Assembly: GCA_024867545.1 (NCBI GenBank)
Contig: JANFNE010000019.1
Span: 496,001 to 560,000 of the forward strand
Direction: 5' to 3'
Source: Phytopythium helicoides
Lineage: Eukaryota; Oomycota; Peronosporomycetes; Pythiales; Pythiaceae
DNA: 64,000 bases
Shown: positions 33,601 to 44,338 of the stretch, in pieces
How positions within the stretch are numbered: the stretch's first letter is position 1
Layout: the number at the start of each line of letters is the position of its first letter
Program-made: the position numbers and the translations under genes
The notes under the pieces: generated by a model
What the model was told of the DNA's origin: nothing
Databases searched by the model: none
The model's input: the letters and a program-made list of their open reading frames with translations, nothing else

Positions 33601-35166
33601 ATGTCCCATGACGGATTCTTCGCGCGCGGGGACGACGCGGCGCGTGGCGCGCCCCACCCGCGCGGCTCGGCGCTCACGGACCGCCCGGCGGCTCCCACGA
33701 CGGTGCACTCGATGCTCGACGCCAACGGCGGGCTGGCGCGCGCGCTGGCCGACGACGGAGACGAGTTCATGGGCGACGCCTCGCCCCCGCCCGGAGACGA
33801 CGCGCTCTCGCGCTCCGGATCGGGGCTGAACCTCGCCAACGCGTCGGCCGTCGACATCGTCAAGGAGGGCAAGCGCGTCATCCGCGCGTTCCTCGGCGAG
33901 CACCGGTGCTACGACCTCATCAAGAACAGCAGCAAGATCGTCGTCTTCGACGTCAAGATCCCCATCAACCTCGCCTTCTTCGCGCTCGTTGAGCACGGTG
34001 AGTAGCCACACGCGCGCGGGGGGAGAGGGGCAGCGACACGCCTGACGCACCGTTCGTTGCGTGCCGCCTGCAGACATCAAGTCGGTGCCCATTTGGGACG
34101 CCGAGCAGAACAAGTTCGTGGGCATGTTCACGGCCACGGACTTTGTCAACATCCTGCGGCACTTTTACATCCGCGGGTCGCCCATGAACGAGCTGGCAGA
34201 GCACAGCATCGCGTCCTGGCGAGGTACGGCGCGCTTCTTTGATCCTGCAAATGCAGAGTGAGCTGATGGGGAGTATCGATGTGCTGGCAGCCATCCCTCG
34301 GTCGCTGTCGATGGCGCCCACGCGCGACGAGATGGTGTCGATCACCCCCGAGCAGACGCTGTACGACGCGTGCAAGATGCTGCGCGACAATAGACTGCAT
34401 AGAGTGCCCGTGATCGACCCGAGCCAGAACTCGGTATTGTCTGTCCTCACGCACAGCGGGATTCTCGAGTTCTTGGTGTCGAGCTTCCGCGAGCAACGCC
34501 GGCTATTCGACCAGCCCATTTTCGACCTCGGCATCGGCGTGTACAGTGGCTTTGTCACCGTGCCCGAAGATATGCCACTCATCCGCGTGCTGCACACGCT
34601 CATCGAGCGACGGGTCTCTGCAGTGCCCATCGTAGACCAAAGCGGTGCGTTTACCTGCTTCAACCAAGCGTTGTATGTGGTCGTGGATTAGATGGCGGAC
34701 TGACCTGTGCGGCTGTTGTTGCTCTCGACAGGAATTGTTGTGAATATTTATTGTGTATCGAATGTCACGGTACGTTCTCGATGCTGCGCGCAAAGGATAG
34801 TTTGGTTGGCTGATCACTGCGGGGTGACCGTGATGCGTGAGCAGGAGTTGGTCAAAGACCGGTCGCTGACTCAGTTAGATATGCCGGTGGGAGATATTCT
34901 TAGGATCCAGGCCGCCGAGGTGAGCGCTGGCAGATCGTTGGCATGTGCTTGACACTGAAGCAGACTGTCTAAACGATGTGTCTGATCCTCATGATCAGGG
35001 CAATGTCGGAGAGGGGCTGCACTTGTGCTACAAGACGGACACGCTGCACATGATTTTCGAGCGGTTCGCGGCCTCCAAGGCGCACCGCTTCGTGTGCGTG
35101 GACGAGAGCGGGCACTGCGTCGGCATTATCTCGCTGAGCGATCTGTTTAATTATTTCATCCAGTAG
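33601..35166 (+). CDS. AMP-activated protein kinase gamma subunit (four CBS domains)
   Basis: Adenine-nucleotide-sensing subunit of AMPK/SNF1. Exon 1 starts at the ATG 33601 with a disordered leader, then CBS1 begins: 'RAFLGEHRCYDLIKNSSKIV', 'FDVKIPINLAFFALVEH'. After an intron (33998-34073) comes 'DIKSVPIWDAEQNKFVGMFT' and 'ATDFVNILRHFY', then 'QTLYDACKMLRDNRLHRVPV', 'SVLSVLTHSGILEFL', 'MPLIRVLHTLIERRVSAVPI' and 'IVVNIYCVSNVT'; the last exon gives 'KTDTLHMIFERFAASKAHRF' and 'GIISLSDLFNYFIQ'. The conserved HRxPV and the Asp of each 'LSDL/ITD' type site are present. The junction near 34224-34258 does not splice in frame exactly as sequenced, so a base error or an unusual site is likely. No Gly-rich or kinase domain is present. 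Confidence 0.92.
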
Positions 35167-35451
35167 CCTGGCGATCGCCCCGCTCCGACCTCCCACCCCG
35201 GCGCGCTATCTCGTTAGGAGGGCAGACCGCTACAGTAGTCTCTGCGAAGCAAGAGAGAGGGAGAGCAGGCGAGGGCGCCTCCATACGACTCGCACTTAAC
35301 GACAGACGAATGAAGAAACAAACAGACCACCGAGTACACGCAACAGAGCGCTCCTGAGCTGTATCAACTGCGTTGTCAGCCGGCGCGCGTTATATGAATC
35401 ACAGGTACCCTCTTCTCCAAGCGTGGAGCGGGTTTTCACGGCCGTCCGCCG

Positions 35452-35835
35452 CTAGCGCAGCGTCTCGAGGTGGCGGCGCAGCTGGTCGAGGTCGCAGGAG
35501 GGCAGTCCGATGGGCGGCTCCTTGCCCAGCGCGGCGTAGCGGTTGTAGATGCGCGCGAGCAGCTCGTCCTTGGCGCGCCGGTCCTGCAGGCTCTTGGCCT
35601 TCTCGGGGTCCGCCGTGCCGCCCTGGCGCCAGTCGGCCTTGCGCGCCTCGGCCGCCTCGGCCGCGCGCGCGCGCTTCTCCGAGTTGGTGGGCTCGCGCAC
35701 GCCGTTGGACGCGCCGCCGGCCGTGCCCACGCCGCCCAGCACGCGCGCGCCGCCTGCAGGCGCCGAGCTTGCGGTAGTCGCGCCGCCCTGGCCGCCCACG
35801 GCCTTGTGCTGCGCCTTGGACGAGCAGCACCCCAT
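35452..35835 (-). CDS. SVIP-like small acylated p97/VCP-binding protein
   Basis: 127 residues, single exon. The start 'MGCCSSK' is a classic N-myristoylation site (Gly2) with adjacent Cys for palmitoylation, so membrane association is expected. At residues about 52-64 it carries 'RARAAEAAEAR', an exact match to the VCP-interacting motif R-x5-AA-x2-R in an Ala/Glu/Arg helix, as in SVIP, an ERAD regulator that is also myristoylated at its N terminus. The rest is Gly/Ala-rich linker and a charged helix ('QDRRAKDELLARIYNRYAAL'). It is longer than human SVIP (77 aa). The family call rests on the motif plus the acylation signal, so it is an inference. Confidence 0.6.
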   Translation of the reverse strand: MGCCSSKAQHKAVGGQGGATTASSAPAGGARVLGGVGTAGGASNGVREPTNSEKRARAAEAAEARKADWRQGGTADPEKAKSLQDRRAKDELLARIYNRYAALGKEPPIGLPSCDLDQLRRHLETLR

Positions 35836-36127
35836 GTCGCCTCCAGGTCGCCCGCTCGAGGATGCCGCATGAAGGCAGTGCGCCGTTTGACCGGGATTAA
35901 ACCGTTTTCTTCAAGATGCGTCTTTCGCGGGGGATAGATCTGAAGAGGTCTTATTCTTATATATATCAATACGTATGGATATGTATATACACATGTATTG
36001 GCACAAGTACATACGTTGACGAAGGTGAACCCTTCGCGCGACCTTGGCGCAACCGCCTCCTGGACGCCACCAACGCACACCACCGTTCATCCACTGCTTG
36101 TTCGAGAACGACAGGAAGGCGGGCACC

Positions 36128-37234
36128 ATGTCGACGGCGCTGGCAAAGATCCAGGAGCTGGAGACCGAGTATGCGCGCACGCAGAAGAACAAGGCGACCA
36201 TGAAGCACCTGTGCCTGCTCAAGGCCAAGATCGCCAAGCTCCGGCGCGAGCTGACGGACGGCGGCAGCAAGAGCGGCGGCGGCACCGGCGAGGGCTTCGA
36301 CGTCAACAAGGCCGGCGACACGCGCGTGGGGCTCGTGGGCTTCCCGTCCGTCGGCAAGTCCACGCTGCTCACCAAGCTCACGGGCACCTTCTCCGAGGCG
36401 GCCTCCTACGAGTTCACGACGCTCACGGCCATCCCCGGCACGCTCAACTACCGCGGCGCTCGCATCCAGGTGCTCGACCTGCCCGGAATTATCGAGGGCG
36501 CCAAGGACGGCAAGGGCCGCGGTCGACAGGTCATCGGTACCGCGCGCACGTGCAACGTCATCCTCATCGTGCTCGACGCCATGAAGCCCGCCACGCACAA
36601 GAAGCTCATTGAGTACGAGCTCGAGGGCTTCGGCATCCGCCTCAACAAGAAGCCGCCCAACATGGTGCTGCGCAAGAAGGAGCGCGGAGGCATCAACTTC
36701 CAGACCACGTGCCCGCAGAGCGAGCTCGACTCGGACACCGTCTACCAGATCCTGCACGAGTACAAGATCCACAACGCCGATGTGACGCTGCGCGAGGACG
36801 TGACGGCCGACCAGCTCATCGACGTCATCGAGGGCAACCGCGTGTACATCCCGTGCCTCTACGTGCTCAACAAGATCGACCAGCTCACGATTGAGGAGCT
36901 CACCATCATCGACCAGATCCCGCACAACGTGGTCATCTCGGCGCACCACGGCTGGAACCTGGACGAGCTGCTCGAGAAGATCTGGGAGTACTGCAACATG
37001 ATCCGCATCTACACCAAGCCCAAGGGTATGGTGCCCGACTACAACGCGCCCGTCATTCTGCATTCGGAGAGCCCGACGGTCGAGGACTTTTGCCTGCGCA
37101 TCCATAAGAGTCTGCTGCGGCAGTTCAAGTACGCCTGGGTCTGGGGTGCCTCCGTCAAGCACCAGCCGCAGAAGGTTGGTCGCGACCACCAGCTCACGGA
37201 CGAGGACATTGTCCAGATCGTCAAGAAGGTCTAG
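36128..37234 (+). CDS. DRG1: DRG1-type developmentally regulated GTP-binding protein
   Basis: 368 residues in one exon (human DRG1: 367). An OBG-class GTPase that binds DFRP1/Rbg partners and acts on stalled ribosomes. N-terminal helix '[18 protein letters not shown]'; G1 '[14 protein letters not shown]'; G2 region 'FTTLTAIPG'; G3 '[20 protein letters not shown]'; the S5D2L insertion; G4 'LNKID'; G5 '[12 protein letters not shown]'; and the C-terminal TGS domain ending '[20 protein letters not shown]'. The frame is fully open and conserved end to end. It starts about 290 bp from the divergent SVIP-like gene. Confidence 0.96.
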   Translation: MSTALAKIQELETEYARTQKNKATMKHLCLLKAKIAKLRRELTDGGSKSGGGTGEGFDVNKAGDTRVGLVGFPSVGKSTLLTKLTGTFSEAASYEFTTLTAIPGTLNYRGARIQVLDLPGIIEGAKDGKGRGRQVIGTARTCNVILIVLDAMKPATHKKLIEYELEGFGIRLNKKPPNMVLRKKERGGINFQTTCPQSELDSDTVYQILHEYKIHNADVTLREDVTADQLIDVIEGNRVYIPCLYVLNKIDQLTIEELTIIDQIPHNVVISAHHGWNLDELLEKIWEYCNMIRIYTKPKGMVPDYNAPVILHSESPTVEDFCLRIHKSLLRQFKYAWVWGASVKHQPQKVGRDHQLTDEDIVQIVKKV

Positions 37235-37589
37235 GCTTGTAGGTATCCGGCGTGGCTCGAGGCCGGCGGCAGGCAGCAGGCAGCGCCTGCTTCTGGATAT
37301 AAACTACTCACGAACACGACTCGGTCATGCTGTGCTGCATTGCTCCTGAGATATCGTATGATTGACAGACTTGTTTGTGCGTGAACGCTTCATGTTTTCG
37401 AGCTGAAACCACTGCAGCAGCTTTGCTGTGTAAATATAGCGGCGAGATTGTGCACGAAGCAAGCCGCAGCCGTGTGCAACAGGGACAATCTGTGCAACGC
37501 CTTGAGGCTGGGCTTCTCGAGAAAAGCCTCCCTCGTACTTTCTCGGCAACAGTTCATTTCGCCCACGGCAGGCTTCGGAAGCAAGCACC
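37235..37589. other. Intergenic region DRG1 / syntaxin
   Basis: 355 bases, no supported gene. It probably contains the DRG1 3' end and the syntaxin promoter. Confidence 0.5.
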
Positions 37590-38850
37590 ATGCTGGACCG
37601 TCTGGCCGAGATCAAGGGTGCGGCAGCAGCTCCGCCCGATGGCGCTGTCGCTATTGATGTCGATGTACGACCCGCATCACTGTTGCTGAAGTCAACACCT
37701 CGAAACTAACGTTTTCTTTGACTGCTCGTTGTTGCCGTCCTTCAATCCCCGGAAGACTCGGAAGTAAGGCGAATCGGTTGAGTCACGCTATGCTCGACTG
37801 CTAATGAATTGCGTGCCTCCATGTGCAGTCGCGGAGTAACACGACCAAAGTTCATGGAGCAGTTCTTCCGAGACGTCGAGGAGATGCAAGGCGACCTCGC
37901 AAATATCTCGTACGAGATAGCAGCTACGTTTCCCCACCAGCCAGTATCAATGCTCACCACATGCCGTCACTTTGAGGCAGGCTGGGCACGCAGAAGATTG
38001 CGGAGCTCAATCAGCGTGCCATCTTGGCCACATCCAACACGGAGGAGCAAGGTGCGATCCGTTTTACTGCGGATGCTACGGACTCTTAGAGCTCACACTA
38101 TCTCTTACAGCTATCAGTAATGAGCTCTCACTAGTTATCGAGTCTTCGAACAAGCTCGCAGCGCATGCTAAGGGCTTGCTCGAGCTGCTCAAGAAAGAGT
38201 CGAATGAACGGAAGCGCGAAAAGGACACCCCGCAATCCGAGCTCCGTATTCGCGACAACATGTGCGCGACGCTGACGAAGAAGTTTATGGACTGCATGAA
38301 GGACTATCAGAAGGCTCAGGTATGCTAGGACATCACATCTGTTTGCTCGGTTATCAACTGCTTACACATCACATATTGCATTCTCTCACAGCAAAAATAC
38401 AAGGCTGACATGAAAAACAAAGTCAAGCGGCAGGTGCAGATCGTTAACCCGGAGGCAAGCGAGGCCGAGATCGACGCTGTCATGCGAGCGGGTGGCGATC
38501 AGGGCAGTATCTATAAGAGCGCTATTCTTCAAGGTGCCGACCAGTCCATCAAAGATGTCTATCTCAACTGCCAAGACAAGTACCAAGACGTGCTACGACT
38601 AGAACAGTCAGTCGCGGAGCTGCACCAAATGTTCCTCGATCTCGCGCTTTTGGTTGAGCAACAGGGCGAGATGCTCGACCAGATCGAGTTCCAGGTTCGT
38701 TCAGCTGCCGATTACGTCGAGCAGGGCAACCTCGAGGTGCAGAAAGCCATCAAATCGCAGGCTTCGGCGCGCAAGAAGAAGTGCTGTATGCTATTTTTTG
38801 GCATCGCCATCATCCTCATCATCGTGCTCGTCGCCGCCTTCAAGAAATAA
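37590..38850 (+). CDS. Syntaxin, plasma-membrane Qa-SNARE type
   Basis: Target-membrane SNARE for vesicle fusion. The start at 37590 (MLDRLAEIKG) is followed by several small introns. Recognisable parts are the Habc bundle ('FMEQFFRDVEEMQGDLANIS', 'ELSLVIESSNKLAAHAKGLL', 'RDNMCATLTKKFMDCMKDYQ'), the linker 'QVQIVNPEASEAEIDAVM', the SNARE motif with the zero-layer Gln ('LDLALLVEQQGEMLDQIEFQ'), and a C-terminal membrane anchor 'MLFFGIAIILIIVLVAAFKK' after a basic stretch. The layout matches syntaxin 1/Sso. A Cys pair just before the anchor could be palmitoylated. Convergent with RagC/D downstream. Confidence 0.92.
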
Positions 38851-39082
38851 GTGAGCTCACTTGTCGAATTCTTGACGTGAGCCCGCTGATAATAGACAAA
38901 CTTGCCTTGAGTAGACGTTATTGTGCATATGGTACGCGCATCTAGATTTGCGGTGACCGGGTAGAGTCGGTTGAGGATTTCCACATGGCGTAGCTCAATT
39001 ATCGAATACCAGAGCATCTATCCATTGATCTCCAAAATGTCACCCCACTTCGCGCAGTGGGTGGCGCTGACCGATCAACAGT

Positions 39083-40782
39083 CTACTCGGATTTTGCTGG
39101 CGCCTTGAACACGTCGCCGATCGCTGACTTGAAGCAGTCAATGTTGTAGTCGATGATGCCCTGCTTCAGGAAGTTCTCGGCGCGGATTAGGCACACCAGA
39201 GCGAGGTAGCTGATACGAACAATAAACGTGAGTAAGGTGATACAAACTGGGGAATCAAACTCAAATCGACGACGCACTTGTTGACTTCGCGCAGGTACAG
39301 AACAAGCCCATTGTTAAGCTTGATCACCGACGAGGACTCCGAGTCGTATGCGAGCCCATCGCCTTCTCCGTCGTCATTCATACTGATTTTCGACAGCAAG
39401 TTTAGCGTGAATATTCGCCGCGAGTACAGCAATCTGGATGGAACGTACCCGTAAATGCATGACACATCGATGACGACGTCGATCATGTCGCTACACAATT
39501 CGTAGGACTGCATGTCGACTGGGTTACTGTCTGTTGCAATGTATACCTTGCTCACGACATCGAACAGGAACGACTTCTCCATGTTGCAGCTCTGAGAAAG
39601 AGCGAGTGAGTATACTTCCAGTAGCCCAGGTTCAAAACCAAATACTCCCTCATACGTACAGTGATAAGGATGTTCAGCAAGTTTTCGAGAGTCGGAAGCT
39701 GCGGGATGAGCTTCTGAACGACCTTGCTGAAGGCCTCAAAGATGCTATGGTCGTAGATGCTCGTCAGGTAAAAGCTCATGTGGATGTCGAGCTCGCCGTC
39801 GTTGATCTCGTCCATGATCTGCTGCTGGATCTCACGCTGACAGTCTGACAAGTTTTCAAAGAGCTTCCATGAGCGTCCAGATTTAGTAAACGTGAGCGAT
39901 CAAATAGTAGCACCCACCGATCTTGTGGTCGTCGGACAGGAAGAGATCACCGTCCACCTTGTGGATGAACACTTCGAAAAAGATGTCCGGGTTGTACCGG
40001 TGCGCGCGCGTAACCGTGTCATGCAGGCGAGCAAGAGCCTCGGCGTACGGCTCATCCTGGGCGTCAATGACAAACACGATCGAGCCGCAGCTGGTGAAGA
40101 TCATTTCCTCGTTCACAAGCTGCCCGCCGTAGACCAGGTCGTCTAGATCAGTTGCAACATGCAGTTTTGTGAGTGCGCATTACGATTGCAGCTGTTTTGA
40201 AGGCAGCAGTCATCTCACCCTTGAAGTCATAGTCGCCCGGGAAGTCCCAGATCTGGAACTGCACGAACGAGTTGTTGGCAATGTACTTGATGTCGAGGCT
40301 GTTGGTGCCCTCGAGGAAGAGCGTTTCGTGCGGCGACATCTTGTGGAACACGACGCGCTGGATGCTCGACTTGCCACTCCTACCAACACACCAGCTCGTC
40401 AATCAATGCCGCGCGCCTTGCAAACCTCGCCAGTCAGTCAATTGTCGCACCGACGCAGCCCCATGAGCAGGATCCGCGGCTTGTTCTCTCCCGTGAGCAC
40501 CGTCATGTCCTCTCCATAGCTGCTCCACACCCGAACCATTAGAGCCGAGCCTCCTCCAGCCGCTGCCGCAGCCGCAGCGCACCTCTGCGAGAGCTGGTAC
40601 CCGTCCGAGTCTGCAGACACAAAAGCGGCAGCAGCGCAGCCCACAGAGCGTCAGCGAGCGCGGGAGAACCACCGCCGCACGCGCCACACGCTGCCGGATC
40701 CGGCGCGCGCCGCGAGCGCGGGGGGGGGAAGCGCCAGGGGACACGCACACGAGCCTTCGTTCCAGCCGAACTCCATCGCCAT
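39083..40782 (-). CDS. RagC/RagD-type GTPase (TORC1 amino-acid signalling)
   Basis: Partner of RagA/B on lysosome or vacuole membranes that relays amino-acid status to TORC1. Exon 1 (40782-40749, [11 protein letters not shown]) splices over a 138-nt intron to exon 2. P-loop '[15 protein letters not shown]' is built across an intron at 40450-40380; then '[16 protein letters not shown]', switch II '[12 protein letters not shown]', '[19 protein letters not shown]', G4-like 'FIHKVDGD', '[20 protein letters not shown]' and the roadblock-like C terminus '[20 protein letters not shown]', '[19 protein letters not shown]'. Similarity to human RRAGC is high throughout. Seven or so small exons; the exon 3/4 join is approximate. 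Divergent from the START-like gene. Confidence 0.93.
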
Positions 40783-41166
40783 GCCGCCCGTCCCTTCTCG
40801 CTGCGCTTTGACTCGGAACGTGAGAACGGCGGCGCAGCTCCCTCAATTCACGGAAACGCTCTCTTTTTATATCAATATATATCTATATAGACTGCTTTGC
40901 TAATAGTAATTGCTCATATAGACGCATCTCATGGCGGCTGGAGGTCGCGGCGGCCGCTTCAACTGGTGATGGCGCCGCGCGTGGATGGGGGCCGAGTACT
41001 GTGCGCGGTGGTCGTGCTGAGTGTGCGGGCCGCCCGCGGATCCCTCGGCTGCGGCTTGCGCGATCGCTGCGGTGGGCCAGAGGCGGGCTGCTAATATCTC
41101 AGCGACTTTCGGAGCGCGCCATACATTCCGCAAGTGACGTCGGCGGCGAGCAGCGCAGTGGGCAAG
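40783..41166. promoter_or_regulatory. Divergent promoter region RagC / START-like gene
   Basis: 384 bases between two divergent start codons. It contains an AT-rich patch near 40865-40890 (TATATCAATATATATCTATA) in an otherwise GC-rich setting. No gene. Confidence 0.45.
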
Positions 41167-42688
41167 ATGAGCGACTGCGCGACGGACGCGAGCGACTCGG
41201 GCGGGCTGCTGGACGCGTTCGTGGCCGCCAGCGACCAGATCGTGCTCAAGACGGCGGCGCAGCACGCCGACTTCGCGCGGCGCCGGCGCGGCGGAGCGCC
41301 TGTGGACGCGCATCCGGCGAGAGCGCGGGCTCGAGCTCTTCCAGGAGCGCGTGGAGGCTGCTGCACGGCGGCGCCACGACACTGGTGAGCGCCTTTGGCG
41401 GCGGAGAGCTGCCGGGGACGCTGGACGCGATCATGAGGGGGCTGTACGCCGACTCGACCGACGCCATGCTCGCCAACGCCCCCATCCAGTTCGGAGACGT
41501 GCTCGACTGCGGCGTCGTGCGCGCGTTTCGGACGCGGACGGACAAGGACCCGCACGAGTTCTTCGGCATCAAGTTCGTGGACCGAGCGAGCCGCATCCCG
41601 GGCGTCATGGATCAGTTCCTGTGGGCCGAGGCAGGTGGAGGAGCCTCGGCAGCGCATGAGATCGGTCGGAGCAGTCACTGACCGTGGTGTGACGTGATAC
41701 AAACAGCGCATGGGCACCAAGCGCAGGCATGTCGGGCGAGCCGTTTGGGTTCCAGCTCATCAAAGTCGGTGGACGGTGAGGAGCGAGATAGCGGAGACTT
41801 TATTCCCACGACACATCAAGATGTCTGTGTGCTACTTGTACACGCAATCGACGGCCAACACCGTGGACGTGTTCATCCGAGGTATCGTCGAGCTGCCAGT
41901 GATGCAGCAAGTGAGCGAAGCGTACCGCCAGCGAGAGGCCGTGAGCACGGCTGCCAAGTACATTTTCACGGCGATCCGTGGCCGCGAGATCGAGCGCATG
42001 AGCACCATCACGAACCTGATACAAAAATCCAAGACCGACCGCGAGCAGCTCTTGTAGGTGTCTGTCTCGAATGTCCAAGCGTTTACGACTGCTATCTAAC
42101 CCTCTCTCTTGGTGTCTGTACTATCGCAGAGCGTGCCACTGCTCCAAAGTTGTCCGAGGACTCAGCAAGATAGTAAGCGTCGCTGTTGTTGATGTCTTTC
42201 TGCGTCTGGTCTCGACAGCGAGCTCACAGACCTGTTGCAGGAAATGTGCTCTGGGTGCCGCGAGGCCATGCGAAGCCCCAAGTTAGTGTCACTTGACGAC
42301 GCCGATGCAAGAAAACACGGATCAGCAGGTCAGCTCGGACGCCTTCCGCGCAGTCTCCACTCGATTCATTCTCACCAACGCCTATTGCATGCTCGCAGAG
42401 CCCAGCGAAGCATTAGAACACCTACGACTTCAGACACGACTGGGATCCACGCGGAGAGATGGAGAGCTGCCGATCGATGAAGCCACCAAGAGCTACCGTG
42501 AGTCCGAGTCGTTCCGCATGTTCCTCCCCATCCACGACGGTCGACCCGAGACCAACTACCGCATGCGGCGCCAGCAACGCGACAACGTGCTGCTCAAGAT
42601 GCTGCGCCGCAGCCAGCGCCGACAGCAGAGCACCGTGAGTGCGTCGTCCGGCGGCTCCGGGGAGACGGAGACGTCGAGTGCGGCCTGA
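41167..42688 (+). CDS. Oomycete START-like domain protein (lipid-binding fold)
   Basis: Multi-exon. The pattern 'LDAIMRGLYADSTDAMLANA', 'DVLDCGVVRAFRTRT', 'HEFFGIKFVDRA', 'MDQFLWAE', then 'GEPFGFQLIK' and 'SVCYLYTQSTANTVDVFIRG' is that of the START-like proteins expanded in oomycetes, which bind lipids through a helix-grip fold. The middle part ('TAAKYIFTAIRGREIERMST') resembles their post-START helix. The last exon ('ESESFRMFLPIHDGRPETNY') is basic and unlike a FYVE domain, which some relatives carry. Introns are likely near 41640-41705, 41770-41820, 42056-42130 and 42170-42240; exact joins are uncertain. The start at 41167 follows an in-frame open leader. Confidence 0.6.
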
Positions 42689-42786
42689 GGTGAGACGCGG
42701 TGGCAGCAACCACTTCAACTTGGACGTATTATAAACCAACCACGTTCTCGATCGCTTCTCGATTGTTCTCGATTGGCTGAAATGAT

Positions 42787-42836
42787 CCAATTTGGGCCAA
42801 TCAGGGGGCCAAATTTGTCATCCGTCTGGAATATTC
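42787..42836 (+). promoter_or_regulatory. CCAAT boxes and perfect GAAnnTTC dyad upstream of the Hsp40 gene
   Basis: CCAATTTGGG (42788) and CCAATCAGG (42798) are followed by GGAATATTC, with the heat-shock-element unit pair GAA-TA-TTC at 42829-42836, about 144 bp before the DnaJ ATG. A triple TTCTCGAT direct repeat lies just upstream (about 42743-42773). This suits heat control of a chaperone gene; it is inferred from motif and position. Confidence 0.5.
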
Positions 42837-42979
42837 GTCTCACATGTCACACATGTGATACGATCGGGGGAAGCTGCCATTTCGCAACAAGCGATCCTGA
42901 GCACAAGCCAAGCCAAGCCAAGCGCGGAGGCAGCTTCGTTACTACCGCAGAAGACAGGAGCAGAGCAGAGCAGGAGACG

Positions 42980-44071
42980 ATGGGGCGCGACTACTACGCG
43001 ATCCTGGGCGTGAGCCGCAACGCGTCGGACGAGGAGCTCAAGAAGGCGTACCGCAAGCTGGCGCTCAAGTGGCACCCCGACAAGAACCCGAACAACAAGG
43101 AGGCGGCCTCCAAGAAGTTCCAGGAGGTCAGCGAGGCCTACGAGGTGCTCAGCGATAAGCAGAAGCGCGATATCTACGACCAGTTCGGCGAGGAGGGGCT
43201 CAAGGGCGGCGGCGCACCGCCTCCAGGAGCTAACGGCGGCATGCCAGGCGGCATGCCCGGCGGCTTCTCGTACACGACGTCGTCCTCGGGCTTCCCCGGC
43301 GGCTTCTCGTCCTTCCCGGGTGGCAGCAGTGGCTTCTCGTTCCACTCGACGGACGCGTCCAAGATTTTCGAGCAGTTCTTCGGCACGTCCAATCCCACCG
43401 AGGCCGAGCAGATGGACCCTATGGCATCCATGTTTGGCGGATTTGGCGGATTTGGAGGCCGCCACGGCGGCATGGACGACATGTTTGGACGCGCTGGCAT
43501 GGGAGGAATGCGCCGAGGAGGAGCTCCGCGCGCCGAGAAGCTCAAGCGTACGCTCGAGGTGCCGCTGGAGCAGCTGTACACCGGCTGCACCAAGAAGCTC
43601 AAGATCACGCGCAAGGTGTTTGACGAGAACGCGCAGGCGCTGCGCGAGGAGCAGAAGATCCTCGAGATCAACATTCGGCCCGGCTGGAAGGACGGTACCA
43701 AGATCACATTCGAGGGCGAGGGCGACGCGTTGCCCGGCAAGCCTGCGCAGGACATTGTGTTTGTCATCAAGCAAAAGCCGCACGAGAAGTTCGGGCGGGA
43801 AGGCGACAACCTGACGTACCGCGCCAAGATTGCGCTCAAGAGCGCGCTGCTTGGCGAGGGTTCATTGCCCATCAAGACGCTGGACGGCCGCGAGATCTCT
43901 GTCCCGCTCGGTGGTGTTGTGTCGCCTGGAACCCGCAAGGTTGTGCGCGGCGAGGGCATGCCGCTGCAAAAGAGTCCGTCGCAGCGCGGCGACCTGGTTG
44001 TGGAGTTTGACGTGCAGTTCCCGACTTCGCTGACTGAGCAGCAGAAGCAGCTCGTGCGGCAGGCGCTATAG
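42980..44071 (+). CDS. DnaJ/Hsp40, type II (DNAJB/Sis1-like)
   Basis: 363 residues, one exon. Co-chaperone that delivers clients to Hsp70 and stimulates its ATPase. The J domain (1-70) begins '[20 protein letters not shown]' and holds the essential HPD ('[10 protein letters not shown]'). Then a Gly/Phe- and Gly/Met-rich stretch, no zinc-finger CxxCxGxG repeats (so not type I), two beta-barrel client-binding domains ('[20 protein letters not shown]', '[20 protein letters not shown]', '[15 protein letters not shown]') and a dimerisation tail. Length and layout match human DNAJB1/B4/B5. The frame is intact. Confidence 0.95.
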   Translation: MGRDYYAILGVSRNASDEELKKAYRKLALKWHPDKNPNNKEAASKKFQEVSEAYEVLSDKQKRDIYDQFGEEGLKGGGAPPPGANGGMPGGMPGGFSYTTSSSGFPGGFSSFPGGSSGFSFHSTDASKIFEQFFGTSNPTEAEQMDPMASMFGGFGGFGGRHGGMDDMFGRAGMGGMRRGGAPRAEKLKRTLEVPLEQLYTGCTKKLKITRKVFDENAQALREEQKILEINIRPGWKDGTKITFEGEGDALPGKPAQDIVFVIKQKPHEKFGREGDNLTYRAKIALKSALLGEGSLPIKTLDGREISVPLGGVVSPGTRKVVRGEGMPLQKSPSQRGDLVVEFDVQFPTSLTEQQKQLVRQAL

Positions 44072-44338
44072 ACGATCGTGTCTCGACAGTACTTTAATAC
44101 TTAAATGCATGTGTAGCGATGAACGAACGTGCCGATGGAATGGAAAAGTTGGCGCCGGAAGAAAAGGAGGCAACAACACTTCTGCAATATTAGGTTTTCT
44201 CAAGTACAATACAGCGAGACCACGCCTGCCGTCGTCAGCCAGGCCGTCGTCCTTCACCTACCTCTTTCTCTCGCTCTTCACTGCCCGCCGCCTTGTCGTC
44301 GTCGTGGGCATTGCATTTCTGGTCGACTGGCGCGCGCG

